Assembly: GCA_012798155.1 (NCBI GenBank)
Contig: JAAZNR010000255.1
Coordinates: forward strand, 1-7,848
Reading direction: 5' to 3'
Source of the DNA: Thermogutta sp.
Lineage (GTDB): Bacteria; Planctomycetota; Planctomycetia; Pirellulales; Thermoguttaceae
Length of the DNA stretch: 7,848 nt
Part shown: one piece after another, positions 6,524 through 7,848 of the stretch
Position numbering within the stretch: position 1 is the first letter of the stretch
Layout of the letters: every line of letters starts with the position of its first letter
Notes under the pieces: model-generated
What the model was told of the DNA's origin: nothing
The model's input: the letters and a program-made list of their open reading frames with translations, nothing else
Database searches by the model: none
Made by a program: the position numbers and the translations under genes

Positions 6524-7726
6524 ATGACGGTCACCGTTTCGCAACTCATCCAGGCGCTCGAACCCTCGGCGACGATGGCGATGGCCGCCAAGGCCAAGGA
6601 GTTGAAGGCGGCGGGCAGAACGATCTACGACCTTAGTCTGGGAGAGCCGGACTTCGCAACCCCGGAGCATATCTGCGAGGCGGCGGTCGAGGCCATGCGG
6701 AAGGGGCATACGCACTACACGGCGGCGAGCGGCATTCCCGAACTGAAGAAGGCCGTGGTCAAGCAGTATCACGAGCGGTACGGTTTGGAGTATCCCGCGG
6801 AAAACGTCGTGATCTCCAACGGGGCCAAGCACGCCATTCACAACGTCTTCGCCTGCTTGCTGGATCCCGGCGACGAGATGATCATTCCGGCACCCTATTG
6901 GGTGAGCTACGGCGAATTGGTAAAGCTGACCGGCGCCGTGCCCGTCATCGTCAACACGCCCCAGTCCAACGGGTTCAAGCTGACGGCCGAGGCGTTGCGG
7001 GCCGCGATCACGCCCAAGTCCAAGGCGTTGCTCCTTTGCAGCCCGTCCAATCCGACCGGGACGCTGTATTCGCGGGAAGAGCTTCAAGCCCTGGCCGACG
7101 TCGTTCTGGACACTGAGTTGGTTGTGGTAACGGACGAAATCTACGATCGCCTGGTGTACACGGACCAGCCGTACGCTAGCTTTCCCACGGTGCGGCCGGG
7201 CTTGCAGGAACTTACCGTGGTCGTCAACGGGGTGAGCAAGACCTACGCCATGACCGGATGGCGGATCGGCTGGGCGATTGCCCCCAATAAGGCCTTTGCC
7301 AAGGCCATGGGGGATTTGCAGAGCCAGGAGACGTCGAATCCGTGCAGCATCAGCCAGCATGCTGCAATAGCCGCCATCCAAGGCCCGCAGGATTGCGTGG
7401 AGAAGATGCGGCAGGAATTCGACCGGCGGCGGCGCTATGTCGCGTCGCGGCTGGCGTCGATTCCCGGCCTGTCCTGCCCCGAGATGGAAGGAGCCTTTTA
7501 CGCCTTCGTCAACATTTCGCAGCACTTGGGCAAGACATACGGCGGCGTTCGCGTGGACGACGACACGCAATGGTGTCTGGAACTGCTGGGGCAGAAAGGC
7601 GTGGCTTCGGTCATGGGATCGGCCTTTGGCGCCCCGGGCTGTGTAAGATTCTCGTTCGCGACCTCCCTGGAGAATCTGGCCGCGGCCATGGACGCCGTCC
7701 AAGAGTTCGTGAACGGAGCACGATGA
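6524..7726 (+). CDS. Class I PLP-dependent aminotransferase, aspartate aminotransferase type
   Basis: A 400-aa fold-type I pyridoxal-phosphate enzyme, full length for the family and cytoplasmic. Expected reaction: aspartate plus 2-oxoglutarate to oxaloacetate plus glutamate. Visible landmarks: SLGEPDF (38-44) at the substrate entrance, SNGAKHAI (98-105), PYWVSY with stacking Y125, SNPTGT with N176, TDEIYDR with D204 that contacts the pyridine nitrogen, VSKTYAMTGWR with Schiff-base K239 and phosphate-binding R247, and CVRFSFA with R375 for the alpha-carboxylate. The pattern suits the aspartate aminotransferase subgroup found in Thermus and Bacillus; K102 may help bind the distal carboxylate, as a lysine in that region does there (inference). 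Aromatic, prephenate or other acceptor use cannot be excluded, so I give no symbol. AAAGGA (6511-6516) lies 7 nt before the ATG. The stop overlaps the start of a following ORF (ATGA). Confidence 0.93.
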   Translation: MTVTVSQLIQALEPSATMAMAAKAKELKAAGRTIYDLSLGEPDFATPEHICEAAVEAMRKGHTHYTAASGIPELKKAVVKQYHERYGLEYPAENVVISNGAKHAIHNVFACLLDPGDEMIIPAPYWVSYGELVKLTGAVPVIVNTPQSNGFKLTAEALRAAITPKSKALLLCSPSNPTGTLYSREELQALADVVLDTELVVVTDEIYDRLVYTDQPYASFPTVRPGLQELTVVVNGVSKTYAMTGWRIGWAIAPNKAFAKAMGDLQSQETSNPCSISQHAAIAAIQGPQDCVEKMRQEFDRRRRYVASRLASIPGLSCPEMEGAFYAFVNISQHLGKTYGGVRVDDDTQWCLELLGQKGVASVMGSAFGAPGCVRFSFATSLENLAAAMDAVQEFVNGAR

Positions 7727-7848
7727 CGCGAGCAGGCGTTTCTCGGCCCGGTGCCGGCCATTTCGGCCGTAAAGGGCGAGTCGCAACGCCGCCCGCCGAT
7801 TCGATCCGCATAGACGCATGTCTGTTCAGCGCCGGGTCGGTCCTGACA
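7723..7848 (+). CDS. Possible start of a downstream gene, cut by the window edge
   Basis: An ATG at 7723 overlaps the aminotransferase stop as ATGA, with GGAG (7715-7718) 4 nt upstream, the usual layout of a translationally coupled pair. The frame stays open for 42 codons to the end of the window. It begins MTRAGVSRPG; the first part is Arg/Gly/Pro-rich and the later part (IRIDACLFSAGS) looks more protein-like. I do not recognise it. The short visible length and low-complexity start mean it could be an accidental open frame. Confidence 0.4.
   Translation, partial: MTRAGVSRPGAGHFGRKGRVATPPADSIRIDACLFSAGSVLT

Noticed and set aside
6509..7819. Open frame of 436 codons on the minus strand, opposite the aminotransferase gene
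   Set aside because: The plus strand has a full set of aminotransferase active-site motifs; the antisense translation is His/Arg/Gly-rich and resembles no family.

Overview
This 7.8-kb window is GC-rich bacterial chromosome that I assign, with moderate confidence, to the phylum Planctomycetota, probably a Pirellulales-like lineage. The main clue is the first gene. It encodes a small secreted Gly/Ser-rich protein with PLPPTG repeats and a tail of the SPYMNLFR...YYTLVRPQ type, which I associate with planctomycete exported proteins. A very large Hsp70-family protein with a DUF3731-type C-terminus, an inositol-3-phosphate synthase and loosely packed genes with long leaders also fit. No rRNA, tRNA, CRISPR array, insertion sequence or phage gene is visible.

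Layout: (1) 1-1396, plus strand: a 225-aa secreted protein (203-880) and a 132-aa helical hypothetical protein (998-1396), 117 bp apart. (2) 1397-1585: a convergent intergenic stretch holding a cluster of GGTTGCC/GGCAACC repeats that can form a long stem. (3) 1586-4489, minus strand: an approximately 967-aa Hsp70/DnaK-like ATPase. (4) 4490-5078: a 589-bp gene-free stretch with an inverted CGCAGAG-type intergenic repeat and, at its far end, alternative hairpins directly after the stop codon of the next gene. (5) 5079-6308, minus strand: inositol-3-phosphate synthase. (6) 6309-6523: a divergent promoter region with a tandem TCATTATCCG repeat and two GC hairpins. (7) 6524-7726, plus strand: a class I aspartate-type aminotransferase, followed by an ORF that overlaps its stop codon and runs off the window.

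The genes do not form an obvious shared pathway. The two minus-strand genes are separated by almost 600 bp and are probably separate transcription units. The aminotransferase and inositol-phosphate synthase are divergently transcribed and may share a control region. The chaperone-like protein is the least characterised of the recognisable products. I see no clear sign of an undescribed defence, mobile or biosynthetic system. The most interesting leftovers are the solitary large Hsp70 and the structured intergenic repeats.
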